Shown: positions 1-4,960, counted from the stretch's first letter. The stretch is DNA of 5,500 bases from Candidatus Woesearchaeota archaeon UBA153 (GCA_002503705.1 DASH01000068.1:1-5500), one strand, 5' to 3'. Notes: generated by a model not told the origin, from the sequence alone. Numbers and translations: made by a program.

Positions 1-127
1 GTTCGAGATGCTCGGCGAGGTCTGCAACGCTCAGCTCGAGCGCTCGACGGCGTTCCTCCCGTTGGAGCGACTCTTCAAGCGCCGTGTCGACTGCAACGCC
101 CTCGACGATATTCTCGATAGCTACCAT
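1..127 (-). CDS. N-terminal fragment of an unknown protein (runs off the left edge)
   Basis: An open frame starts at the ATG at 127-125 on the minus strand and stays open for 42 codons to the window edge. The protein begins MVAIENIVEGVAVDT and continues as a charged, probably helical stretch rich in Glu, Arg and Leu. An in-frame TGA lies upstream near 147-145, so 127 is the first possible ATG. A TATA-like box at 182-175 predicts a transcript start near 152, giving a leader of about 25 nt that contains GGGGGT, a one-mismatch version of GGAGGT. Codons are mostly GC-ending, as in neighbouring genes. I do not recognise the family. The fragment is too short to assign a function and shows no signal peptide or membrane segment. 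Confidence 0.6.
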   Translation of the reverse strand, partial: MVAIENIVEGVAVDTALEESLQREERRRALELSVADLAEHLE

Positions 128-173
128 GAAGAGACCCCCGATTCACTAACTATTCCTGAGGAGTGACGCGGTC

Positions 174-183
174 GTTTTTATAG
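174..183 (-). promoter_or_regulatory. TATA-like promoter of the left-edge gene
   Basis: The minus strand reads CTATAAAAAC here, a good archaeal TATA box, about 51 nt upstream of the ATG at 127. The expected transcript start is near 152. Confidence 0.5.
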
Positions 184-204
184 TTATTGGCCCTCTGGAA
201 GGGG

Positions 205-216
205 AAACTATTAATA
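205..216 (+). promoter_or_regulatory. BRE/TATA-like promoter of the 245-613 gene
   Basis: The plus strand reads AAACTATTAATA, preceded by GGGG. The TATA centre near 213 places the start of transcription around 239, only a few bases before the ATG at 245, so the mRNA is probably leaderless. It lies back to back with the minus-strand TATA box at 174-183. Confidence 0.5.
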
Positions 217-244
217 CGAGGGTTCGGGGAGTACCTTTTTCTTA

Positions 245-613
245 ATGCGAACCAACCAAAAGAGCGAGGGCGCTGTGCGTGCTCGTGCAGGGTGGGTCGT
301 GCTCTCAGCACCGAAATACGAAGCGGGCTGGTGGCACGTCCTGAGCAGCTTCGAGTGGACGGGGCGCGATCGGGAGGGGCAAGCGATGCTCGATCTCGGC
401 GCGATCGTCCGGGACGCGATGCTGCGGCTGAAGCCTGAGTACGGGTGCCTTCAGCAAGGGTACGGCCTGCACGTCACGAATGACGGAGTCTCGTTCCGGA
501 CGAGTCCGGGGTACGGGTGCGGCGACGCGCACGCGCTCTTCCGGAACGTCGTGAACGAGTACGCGCAGCTGTACGTGCACACGCGCGAGACGCCCGTGCA
601 GAAGCCGAACTAG
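245..613 (+). CDS. Small hypothetical protein, 122 aa
   Basis: A 122-residue protein starting MRTNQKSEGAVRARAGW. I do not recognise a family. It has no signal peptide or membrane segment, so it is probably cytoplasmic. It is rich in Trp and Tyr, with a WW pair at 29-30. The short motif YGC/GYG recurs at about residues 66-68, 72-74 and 90-92, inside the stretch PEYGCLQQGYGLHV...SPGYGCGD. Two Cys (68 and 92) sit in matching YGC contexts. This looks like a small alpha/beta domain with strands around 17-36, a helix around 45-62 and a C-terminal helix around 93-112. The ATG at 245 is supported by a TATA box about 32 nt upstream, which implies a leaderless message; there is no Shine-Dalgarno site. 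Its TAG stop shares CTAG with the stop of the convergent protease gene. GC-ending codon use supports real coding. Confidence 0.7.
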   Translation: MRTNQKSEGAVRARAGWVVLSAPKYEAGWWHVLSSFEWTGRDREGQAMLDLGAIVRDAMLRLKPEYGCLQQGYGLHVTNDGVSFRTSPGYGCGDAHALFRNVVNEYAQLYVHTRETPVQKPN

Positions 614-1326
614 AACCTGAAGAAGTCCGCGAGACTGCGGAACGGCTTCGACCGAGGGGGGACCCTTTTCGTTTTTCTCGCGCGGCGACGTTCCCGGACG
701 AATCGTTCCAACCGTTTCTCGGCATCCTTGACGTGGAACTTTCGCTCTGCCGTGCGGAATGTTTTCGTGTGGCTGCGCGTGAACCCGCCTGGCTTTTCAT
801 CGAACTTGAGCTTTTTGTGCAGCATCTCGTGGTACAAGACGTAATCGAGCAACTCTTCGTCCTCTTTCAGCGCCGTGCTGAGGATGATCGTGTCCGTCGC
901 GTACTCGTAATGGCCGAGCTTGGTGAGCGAGTACGTGCCCCACGCGAGGTTCGGCACCATCATGAAGCCGTCGAAGTATCTCGTGTTGATAACTTCAAAC
1001 CGGTCTTGCAAGTACGGGTCGACTCTCGTCGTCGCCGCGTAGTCGGTCATGTTCTTGATGAACTTGCTGTAGAGCTGGATTTCCAACGTCTCGTGTTTCG
1101 TCTTGAACAGCCGGTTCATGAGCTGCTGCATCACGCCGACCTTAAGCTCGTCGCTCGCCTCGACGAACTTGCGCGACAAGGAGAACGTGATATCTCGCGG
1201 CGTCATCAAGACGCGAGCGTTGAACCCCTTGAACTTCGCCGAGTACGTGACGCGCAGCTCGCGCGGCGGCTCCTTGCCGGGATAGAGCTCCCGGTACGCG
1301 CGCTCAGCGAGAGGATCGTGCGTCAT
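610..1326 (-). CDS. SprT-like zinc metalloprotease (HExxH), putative
   Basis: A 238-residue protein starting MTHDPLAERAYRELYPG. Residues 163-170 read VLYHEMLH, a classic HExxH zinc-protease motif: H166 and H170 as zinc ligands, E167 as the catalytic base. SHTKTF at 185-190 offers H186 as the third ligand, followed by E194. This resembles SprT-like/DUF45-type gluzincins, which in known cases cut DNA-bound or other proteins in the cytoplasm. That role is inferred here. The N-terminal ~160 residues are probably an alpha/beta domain. The C-terminus (205-230) is very basic (RERRRARKTKR) and could bind nucleic acid. There is no signal peptide. I chose the ATG at 1326 over an upstream in-frame ATG at 1425 because a TATA box centred near 1353 lies about 26 nt away, which predicts a leaderless mRNA, and the upstream extension runs through the promoter. 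Its stop overlaps the stop of the 245-613 gene. No T-run follows on the minus strand, so its transcript may extend antisense to that gene. Confidence 0.8.
   Translation of the reverse strand: MTHDPLAERAYRELYPGKEPPRELRVTYSAKFKGFNARVLMTPRDITFSLSRKFVEASDELKVGVMQQLMNRLFKTKHETLEIQLYSKFIKNMTDYAATTRVDPYLQDRFEVINTRYFDGFMMVPNLAWGTYSLTKLGHYEYATDTIILSTALKEDEELLDYVLYHEMLHKKLKFDEKPGGFTRSHTKTFRTAERKFHVKDAEKRLERFVRERRRARKTKRVPPRSKPFRSLADFFRF
663..677 (+). terminator. Oligo-T terminator for the 245-613 gene, inside the opposing gene
   Basis: The plus strand reads CCCTTTTCGTTTTTC about 50 nt past the stop at 613. Two T-runs (T4 and T5) are typical of archaeal intrinsic termination. The tract lies within the 3' coding end of the convergent protease gene, where it encodes a Lys/Arg-rich segment, so it does both jobs. 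Confidence 0.45.
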
Positions 1327-1348
1327 GCTTTCGTCGTAAGAAGAGCGT

Positions 1349-1358
1349 GTTTTAATGG
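1349..1358 (-). promoter_or_regulatory. TATA-like promoter of the SprT-like gene
   Basis: The minus strand reads CCATTAAAAC, centred near 1353. The ATG at 1326 is about 26 nt downstream, the normal TATA-to-start distance for a leaderless archaeal mRNA. Confidence 0.5.
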
Positions 1359-1376
1359 TTATGGTTTGAATGACTC

Positions 1377-1393
1377 GCCGGGCAGTGCCCGGC
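1377..1393. repeat. Perfect 17-nt palindrome (8-bp half sites)
   Basis: GCCGGGCA-G-TGCCCGGC is a perfect 8-bp inverted repeat around one central base. It lies about 30 nt upstream of the TATA box of the SprT-like gene, where an operator or activator site could be. It could equally be the base of a hairpin belonging to the adjacent structured region. Confidence 0.5.
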
Positions 1394-1396
1394 CAT

Positions 1397-1550
1397 GCTG
1401 GCGCGGCCAGGGATTTCCTCGTCATCGCACGTGGTGATGTTCTCGTTCGTGTTCGTCGTGATTTCCTCGTACGCCGTGAGTTTCTCGTACGAAGTCGTCG
1501 TTCCGTACAACTCCTCCTTCGACGAGAACGACGACGCTTGCCGCGCCAGC
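1397..1550. repeat. Long imperfect inverted repeat, 154 nt, in the divergent intergenic region
   Basis: GCTGGCGCGGC at 1397-1407 is exactly complementary to GCCGCGCCAGC at 1540-1550 (11 bp). A nested pair, GTTCTCGT (1439-1446) with ACGAGAAC (1522-1529), and weaker pairing such as 1420-1427 with 1529-1536 point the same way. The element sits between the TATA boxes of the two divergent genes and fills most of the gene-free stretch 1327-1641. A minus-strand frame (1585-1352, 77 codons) crosses it with GC-ending, coding-like codons. I do not call a gene because its only ATG lies inside a TATA box and no ribosome site precedes it. The region also has a repeated pattern like ACGAGGAAATCAC. It could be a structured RNA or chance folding of low-complexity DNA. 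Confidence 0.4.
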
Positions 1551-1583
1551 GAAGACTGCGACTCGCGTCGCACCCTCGAGAAC

Positions 1584-1593
1584 ATATTTAAAT
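1584..1593 (+). promoter_or_regulatory. TATA-like promoter of the lipoprotein gene
   Basis: The plus strand reads ATATTTAAAT, centred near 1589. Transcription should start around 1615, giving a leader of about 27 nt that carries the ribosome binding site at 1630-1635. Confidence 0.55.
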
Positions 1594-1629
1594 GAAAACA
1601 ACTTCACCGGGCGGAGAGGGAGAGTTCCC

Positions 1630-1635
1630 GAGGTG
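1630..1635 (+). promoter_or_regulatory. Shine-Dalgarno site that decides the lipoprotein start
   Basis: GAGGTG, continuing to GAGGTGA, matches the archaeal 16S anti-Shine-Dalgarno sequence and ends 6 nt before the ATG at 1642. It rules out the in-frame GTG at 1633, which lies within the site itself. Confidence 0.65.
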
Positions 1636-1641
1636 AACCTC

Positions 1642-2463
1642 ATGAAGAACGTCATCATTACCGGATTGTTCATCGGCCTGCTCGTGCTCGCCGCGTGCGG
1701 AACGGCACCCGCCGACAACGGCGTCGGTCTCCCGAACCCCGCGTCGGTGAATTGCGAAAAGCTCGGCGGCACGGTCGAGATGCAAGAGGGTCCTGACGGC
1801 CAGTACGGCATGTGCCACTTGCCGGACGGCCGCGTCTGCGAAGAGTGGGCGTTGTATCGCGACGAAGGGTGCAAGACGGGAACGGAGTGCACGGAAGACA
1901 AATACGCGTCGTGCGCTGACGGTTACGAGTACAAGTCATGGGCGTGCACGGACGGCAAGCTCCACCAGATCCAGTACTTCGCCGACCCGTGCCTGAACCA
2001 TCAAGGCGACACGACCCCGCCCGCGGACGATGACGAAGAACTCCTTCCCGGGTACGTCAAGTGCGCGCCGGAAAGCCGCGGCGTGCAAGCGTGCACGATG
2101 GACTACACGCCCGTCTGCGCGCTCGTCGACACCGGCGTGCGGTGCGTCAGGGCGCCGTGCCCGATGGCGAGCGAGTACAAGACGTACGGGAACGCGTGCA
2201 GCGCGTGCGCCGACCCTGACGTGTACGGGTACGCGCCCGGCGAGTGCGTCGTGCCCGCGACTGTTGACGAGCGGTACTGCACGAGCGATGACCAGTGCGT
2301 CCGCCAGCAGCGCTGCTGCGACTGCGGCGTCGGCGAGTGGGTGAACGAGAAGTACTACCGCGAGATCGAGTGCGAGTACACGTGCAAGTGCGCCGCCTTC
2401 CTCTCCGAGGGCCAGTGCATCGACAACCAGTGCACGGGCGTCGCGGTGGACGCGACGAGCTAG
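1642..2463 (+). CDS. Cysteine-rich surface lipoprotein with DUF333-like and Kazal-like domains
   Basis: A 273-residue exported protein. Residues 2-18 form a hydrophobic signal peptide ending in a lipobox, L16-A-A-C19, so the mature protein should be lipid-anchored at Cys19 on the outer face of the membrane. Residues 31-77 match the DUF333 pattern: NPAS, then C38-x-x-LGG, GQYGMC58, LPDGRVC66-EEWA and C77. A second block (83-117) has four Cys. After a linker rich in Pro and Asp (122-135), residues 141-202 resemble a Kazal-type protease-inhibitor fold: C151...YTPVC159, TYGNAC186, C189 and G-x-C202. A last Cys-rich module (213-264) contains RCCDCG. There are 27 Cys in total; the 26 after the lipobox fall as 4, 4, 8 and 10 per block, as expected for disulfide-bonded modules. 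The role is unknown. Protection against foreign proteases or surface contact is a reasonable guess. The start is fixed by the GAGGTG site 6 nt upstream. It is transcribed alone. Confidence 0.85.
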   Translation: MKNVIITGLFIGLLVLAACGTAPADNGVGLPNPASVNCEKLGGTVEMQEGPDGQYGMCHLPDGRVCEEWALYRDEGCKTGTECTEDKYASCADGYEYKSWACTDGKLHQIQYFADPCLNHQGDTTPPADDDEELLPGYVKCAPESRGVQACTMDYTPVCALVDTGVRCVRAPCPMASEYKTYGNACSACADPDVYGYAPGECVVPATVDERYCTSDDQCVRQQRCCDCGVGEWVNEKYYREIECEYTCKCAAFLSEGQCIDNQCTGVAVDATS

Positions 2464-2473
2464 ACGCGTGAAA

Positions 2474-2489
2474 AGAAAAACCTTTTTCT
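2474..2489. terminator. Bidirectional oligo-T terminator between convergent genes
   Basis: AGAAAAA-CC-TTTTTCT gives a T5 run on each strand, 10-25 nt past the lipoprotein stop on plus and 17-32 nt past the stop of the 2506-2895 gene on minus. It serves both convergent genes. Confidence 0.6.
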
Positions 2490-2505
2490 CAATCTCTTCT
2501 CGTTT

Positions 2506-2895
2506 CTAGAACAGTCCTGTCGCTTTGAAGATAAGATAGAAGAGGATGAGGAAGAAGATGACGACGACACCCCACATCGGATCTATCCGTCCTCGACGCC
2601 CCATCATCCGCACCAATCTCCGGACCTCACTTTCAAGTTTAAAAATCTTTTTGTGGAGGTTGAGCGTCTCGGTGACGCTCTTCACGTCGTTCTTCAGGAG
2701 TTTCTGGGCGGCCTTGATCTCGTCGAGCTCTTGCGCGAGCTGCTGGAGCTTCAGGTAGAGGAGCGTGACGACGAGTCCCGCGACGAGCGCCCATATCGCC
2801 ACGAACCGATACGTCGGCGAGAGGAACGCGAACACGGCGAGCCCGACGCTCGCCAAGCCGAGGAGGAAAGACGTAATCGTCTCCTGCGAATCCAT
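2506..2895 (-). CDS. Small membrane protein with three predicted helices and a central coiled coil
   Basis: A 129-residue protein beginning MDSQETITSFLLGL. I do not recognise the family. Hydrophobic helices are visible at about 8-26 and 31-49, and a third at about 107-125 (WGVVVIFFLILFYLIF). Between them, residues 49-97 form a charged amphipathic helix with heptad-like Leu/Ile/Val spacing, probably a coiled coil, followed by a basic patch RRLVRMMGRRGR (92-103). The two N-terminal helices probably make a hairpin, with the coiled coil on the cytoplasmic side next to the basic patch; this topology is inferred from the charges. The ATG at 2895 lies about 26 nt from a TATA box near 2921, so the mRNA is probably leaderless. 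An out-of-frame ATG at 2900 can be ignored. It follows aRF1 in the same direction but has its own promoter, and a T6 tract separates them, so co-transcription is unlikely to be essential. Confidence 0.75.
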   Translation of the reverse strand: MDSQETITSFLLGLASVGLAVFAFLSPTYRFVAIWALVAGLVVTLLYLKLQQLAQELDEIKAAQKLLKNDVKSVTETLNLHKKIFKLESEVRRLVRMMGRRGRIDPMWGVVVIFFLILFYLIFKATGLF

Positions 2896-2915
2896 TCCAT
2901 CAGGTAAGAATCACT

Positions 2916-2924
2916 GGTTAATAT
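2916..2924 (-). promoter_or_regulatory. TATA-like promoter of the small membrane protein gene
   Basis: The minus strand reads ATATTAACC, centred near 2921, 26 nt upstream of the ATG at 2895. Confidence 0.5.
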
Positions 2925-2955
2925 CCCTTCCTCGAGAAAAAACGGAGGAATCACG
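2917..2955 (-). repeat. Dispersed 39-nt element, copy 1
   Basis: Aligns without gaps to 4961-4999, with 30 of 39 positions identical. The most conserved parts on the minus strand are CGTGATTC, TCCGTTTT and GGAAGG. Here it covers the T6 tract after aRF1 and reaches into the promoter of the next gene. On the minus strand TTCCTC can pair with GAGGAA around the T-run. Confidence 0.45.
2937..2942 (-). terminator. T6 terminator after aRF1
   Basis: The minus strand has TTTTTT about 30 nt past the aRF1 stop at 2972, before the TATA box of the next gene. Confidence 0.5.
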
Positions 2956-2971
2956 GACGCGAGAACTGTTT

Positions 2972-4093
2972 CTACGTCGCTATCGGGTAGCGGAGTATCG
3001 CGGCAATCTTCCCCATGTCGCGGAGTTGCGCGCCTTCGCGAGTCTCGACGCTGACGAGCGTGATCTTGCTTCCCATCGGCGTGGCGGCCTTCTCGAACTC
3101 TTCGATCTCGACGTCGTCGAGGGCTTCGCTCAGGAGGACGGTGTCCACCGCGCCGTACGCGATGGCTTGCAGGACGTCTTTCTTGCCGTACGACGCGAGT
3201 CCGGTGTCTTTCGCGAGCTCTTGGAAGAACTTCTGCATGATCTTCTTCTCTTCAGCGACCTCCTCTTCAGAGAGCAAGTCTTCGGATTTCTCCAGCAGCT
3301 CTTGCAGTCCGAACTCGCCGGTATAGCTCAAGTCTTTCGTGCCCAGGATTTTCTTCTTCAGGTCGCCGGTCAGGTAGTCCTTGTTCATGAAGTCGTTGAC
3401 CGTCGTCGAGGGGCCGCCGATGATGATGCCTTTCAAGTCCTCTTTCATGAAGAACTCTTCCTTCATGTGGTCGGCGACTTTCTTGTAATGCTCTTTCGTC
3501 GCGCCTTCGCGCAAGCGGGCGAAACGAACACTCGATTGTCCTCCCGCTCTCATCTTCCCCGGAACTTCCGAGTGCGTCTTGCGGATGGGGATGATCGTTT
3601 TTCCTTTCAAGAGTCCGAGCATGGCGTCCCTTCGGTCCATGACGACGAGGCCGTAGACGTTCTCGTCGGCGAGCATCGTCTGCAAGGGTTCGAGGATGAA
3701 CTCTTTGTCGCAACGGTACAAGCGCAATTTGATCGGGATGGGTGGCTCGAGCGCCCAGACGCGCAGGTCGTACTGGCCTTCGCGCTCGGCGATGTTGCCG
3801 CTGAACGCGACCAAGCCGTTCTCCGGCGTCTTCGCGACGACTTTCAAGTGCTGGATCATGCGTTCGAGCGCGCCTTGCACGTTCGTCCGCGTCTGTTTCG
3901 ACTTGATGTTGCCCGCCGTGCCTTGCTCTTCCTGCAAGTGGTTGATGATCGCGTTCAAGTCGTAGCCTGCCGGCACGTAGACGCTGACGAACTCCGTGTG
4001 CCTGCCTTTCAGGCTGAGCAGTTCCTTCACGAAGTGCTTCAGGTGGAACTTCTCCGTCGCTGACAGTTTCCTGGTCGCTTCGCCGGGGGCCAT
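2972..4093 (-). CDS. prf1: Peptide chain release factor aRF1 (archaeal/eukaryotic type)
   Basis: Class 1 release factor, which reads all three stop codons in the ribosomal A site and triggers release of the finished protein with aRF3/aEF1A and ABCE1 as known partners. The domain 1 decoding motifs are present: TAGNIKS at 59-65 (usually TASNIKS) and the stop-codon pocket YRCDKEF at 126-132. Domain 2 carries the catalytic GGQ loop, MRAGGQSSVRF at 181-191 (G184, G185, Q186). Domain 3 runs from about 225 to the end, finishing GKIAAILRYPI as in the family. The zinc-ribbon minidomain common in euryarchaeal domain 3 is absent: the chain passes from VLLSEALDDVEIEEFEKA to the final TLVSVETREGAQL segment with no CxxC pairs. 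This explains the 373-residue length against the usual 410-420; short crenarchaeal forms are, as far as I recall, similar. I chose the ATG at 4093 over an upstream one at 4168 because the TATA box near 4119 predicts a leaderless start there. Confidence 0.95.
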   Translation of the reverse strand: MAPGEATRKLSATEKFHLKHFVKELLSLKGRHTEFVSVYVPAGYDLNAIINHLQEEQGTAGNIKSKQTRTNVQGALERMIQHLKVVAKTPENGLVAFSGNIAEREGQYDLRVWALEPPIPIKLRLYRCDKEFILEPLQTMLADENVYGLVVMDRRDAMLGLLKGKTIIPIRKTHSEVPGKMRAGGQSSVRFARLREGATKEHYKKVADHMKEEFFMKEDLKGIIIGGPSTTVNDFMNKDYLTGDLKKKILGTKDLSYTGEFGLQELLEKSEDLLSEEEVAEEKKIMQKFFQELAKDTGLASYGKKDVLQAIAYGAVDTVLLSEALDDVEIEEFEKAATPMGSKITLVSVETREGAQLRDMGKIAAILRYPIAT

Positions 4094-4114
4094 GAAGTCG
4101 AGAACACAAAGGGT

Positions 4115-4124
4115 GTTTTTAAAT
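4115..4124 (-). promoter_or_regulatory. TATA-like promoter of aRF1
   Basis: The minus strand reads ATTTAAAAAC, centred near 4119, 26 nt from the ATG at 4093. This supports a leaderless mRNA and the shorter start. Confidence 0.6.
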
Positions 4125-4170
4125 GCTTCTGCGTCGACGAGAACAAGAAGAGTCACGACAATACGCACGA

Positions 4171-4291
4171 CGCCACCGTCCTTAAGGGCGAACGTTTGCG
4201 GATACAGATGCGAGGGCGTTGCGAGGGGTTGCTCCCCACGGGAACGCAGCCCTCGCCAGCAGATATGCGTGACGTGAGCAGGACGGTGGCG
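4171..4291. repeat. 121-nt structured inverted repeat upstream of the aRF1 promoter (possible ncRNA)
   Basis: CGCCACCGTCCT at 4171-4182 is exactly complementary to AGGACGGTGGCG at 4280-4291 (12 bp). Inside, GCGAGGGC (4210-4217) pairs exactly with GCCCTCGC (4249-4256). GGGG and CCCC close a small apical loop, and GCGTT can pair with AACGC. Between the outer and inner stems, ACGT/ACGT and GCGGATA/TATGCGT (one mismatch, one G-U) can extend the rod. The whole could fold as one long imperfect hairpin on either strand. It lies between the antitoxin stop and the aRF1 promoter. I found no tRNA, 5S rRNA, SRP or RNase P signature, no convincing promoter of its own, and no flanking direct repeat that would indicate a transposable element. 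Confidence 0.55.
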
Positions 4292-4297
4292 GCGCGG

Positions 4298-4312
4298 AAT
4301 AAGAAAGGAAAA
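4298..4312 (-). terminator. T-rich terminator after the antitoxin gene
   Basis: Just past the stop at 4320 the minus strand reads TTTTCCTTTCTTATT. A small hairpin (GAAAGCG with CGCTTTTC) overlaps the stop codon. Confidence 0.4.
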
Positions 4313-4319
4313 GCGCGTT

Positions 4320-4619
4320 TCACGCTTTCGCGACTTTCAGGACGCCGCGCTCGACCGTGAGCTGGACCTCCTCGCCTTCCGCCAGGCCGAGGGCCTTCTC
4401 GACGTCTTTCGGCAGGCGGAGGATGAGGTTCGAGCGGATTCTGCCGAGCTTCGCCGTGAGTTTCGCGTGCGCGAGCTTCTGCCGGAGGAGGACTCGCTGC
4501 GCAGCCTCAGGGTCGTAGTACTCTTCGCCGCACGAGCACCGGTAGCCGGAGAGCTTCTCGCCATTGAACGTCAAATCTCGACGATGCTCCATCGTCTTTC
4601 CGCACGCGTGGCATTTCAT
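4320..4619 (-). CDS. Antitoxin with YgiT/MqsA-like zinc ribbon and AbrB/MazE-type DNA-binding domain
   Basis: A 99-residue protein with two parts. Residues 1-33 form a zinc ribbon of the YgiT/MqsA N-terminal type: C3-x-x-C6, then C28-S-C30-GEEYY. The second pair is CxC instead of the usual CxxC, which is odd. Residues about 54-99 are a SpoVT-AbrB swapped-hairpin domain: KLGRIRSNLILRLPKDVEKA, then LGLAEGEEVQL and a C-terminal strand pair. In known toxin-antitoxin pairs such a domain binds the operon promoter and the ribbon region contacts the toxin, so autorepression of the promoter near 4927 is expected. MqsA itself has a helix-turn-helix at this end; here AbrB takes its place. The start at 4619 is preferred over an in-frame ATG at 4664 because GGTGA at 4629-4625 lies 5 nt upstream and the extension would overlap the toxin gene. 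The gene lies 5 nt after the toxin stop. Confidence 0.8.
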   Translation of the reverse strand: MKCHACGKTMEHRRDLTFNGEKLSGYRCSCGEEYYDPEAAQRVLLRQKLAHAKLTAKLGRIRSNLILRLPKDVEKALGLAEGEEVQLTVERGVLKVAKA

Positions 4620-4624
4620 CAGTT

Positions 4625-4629
4625 TCACC
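4625..4629 (-). promoter_or_regulatory. Ribosome binding site of the antitoxin, overlapping the toxin stop
   Basis: The minus strand reads GGTGA, whose TGA is the toxin stop codon, 5 nt before the antitoxin ATG. This suggests translational coupling. Confidence 0.5.
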
Positions 4630-4861
4630 GTTTCGTGAACGTTCCGACGTGGATGAGGAGCCAAACATCCTCATTGAGGACGTGATGGTGGTCTTCGACG
4701 ATGACGACCTCGTGCACTCTTCCCCGACGTTCGAGGCGTCGCTCGATCGTTCCGCGCGCTCGTCTTCTCGGGCTTTCCGTTCCGTTCTCGAGTATGTCGA
4801 GGACGTCGTGCAGGTCGAGCCCTTCCTTGCAGAGCTCGACCATCGCCGACCGGCTCACCAT
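4625..4861 (-). CDS. Putative toxin, DUF4258-like small protein
   Basis: A 78-residue basic protein: helix SRSAMVELCKEG (3-14), LDLHDVLDILENG (15-27), an Arg-rich loop (32-49, RRRARGTIERRLERRGR), then strands HEVVIVED and VWLLIHVGTFTKR at the C-terminus. This order of helix, 'v-l-e-n-G' helix, basic loop and beta hairpin resembles DUF4258-type proteins, which often sit next to YgiT zinc-finger antitoxins and are thought to act as RNases or related toxins. The family call rests on pattern and neighbour, and no catalytic residue is proven; candidates include H50 and the His cluster 58-60. It is the first gene of a two-gene minus-strand operon. The start is uncertain. The ATG at 4861 gives a leader of about 40 nt. 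A TTG at 4894, with GGTGA just upstream, would add 11 residues (TTG, then FGVRFQEKQL) that could form a first strand. Confidence 0.7.
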   Translation of the reverse strand: MVSRSAMVELCKEGLDLHDVLDILENGTESPRRRARGTIERRLERRGRVHEVVIVEDHHHVLNEDVWLLIHVGTFTKR

Positions 4862-4922
4862 GAGCTGTTTTTCCTGAAAACGGACTCCGAACAAACGTTC
4901 ACCACATATGTTATTGACAGTT

Positions 4923-4930
4923 GTTTAAAT
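4923..4930 (-). promoter_or_regulatory. TATA-like promoter of the toxin-antitoxin operon
   Basis: The minus strand reads ATTTAAAC, preceded by GCGAAAACC, a plausible BRE. Transcription should start near 4901. The palindrome CATATG (4905-4910) lies between the box and the predicted start and could be part of an antitoxin operator. Confidence 0.5.
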
Positions 4931-4960
4931 GGTTTTCGCTTGCAAGGCAAAGTGACGGTC

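Noticed and set aside
183..208. CCCTCTGGAAGGG between the two divergent promoters as a shared operator
   Set aside because: The symmetry is short and imperfect and could easily be chance.
517..1437. Plus-strand open frame opposite the SprT-like gene
   Set aside because: It is the shadow of a gene with a clear HExxH motif and promoter, and its protein is Arg/Val/Leu-rich in the manner of GC-rich antisense frames.
1352..1585. Minus-strand open frame of 77 codons in the divergent intergenic region, with coding-like codons and Thr/Glu/Asn-rich sequence
   Set aside because: Its ATG lies within a TATA-like sequence, it has no ribosome site or promoter at the right distance, it runs into the promoter of the next gene, and it overlaps an inverted repeat. 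It could still be a real small gene.
1633..1641. GTG at 1633 as the start of the lipoprotein
   Set aside because: It lies within the GAGGTGA ribosome site of the ATG at 1642, and the ATG gives a normal signal peptide.
2765..4063. Long plus-strand open frame opposite aRF1
   Set aside because: It is the antisense shadow of aRF1 and the small membrane protein gene; the minus-strand protein has all family motifs.
4171..4291. 5S rRNA, tRNA or RNase P RNA as identity of the 121-nt element
   Set aside because: No T-loop GTTCRA motif, no 5S CGAAC loop context and no RNase P core motifs were seen; the size matches 5S only by chance.
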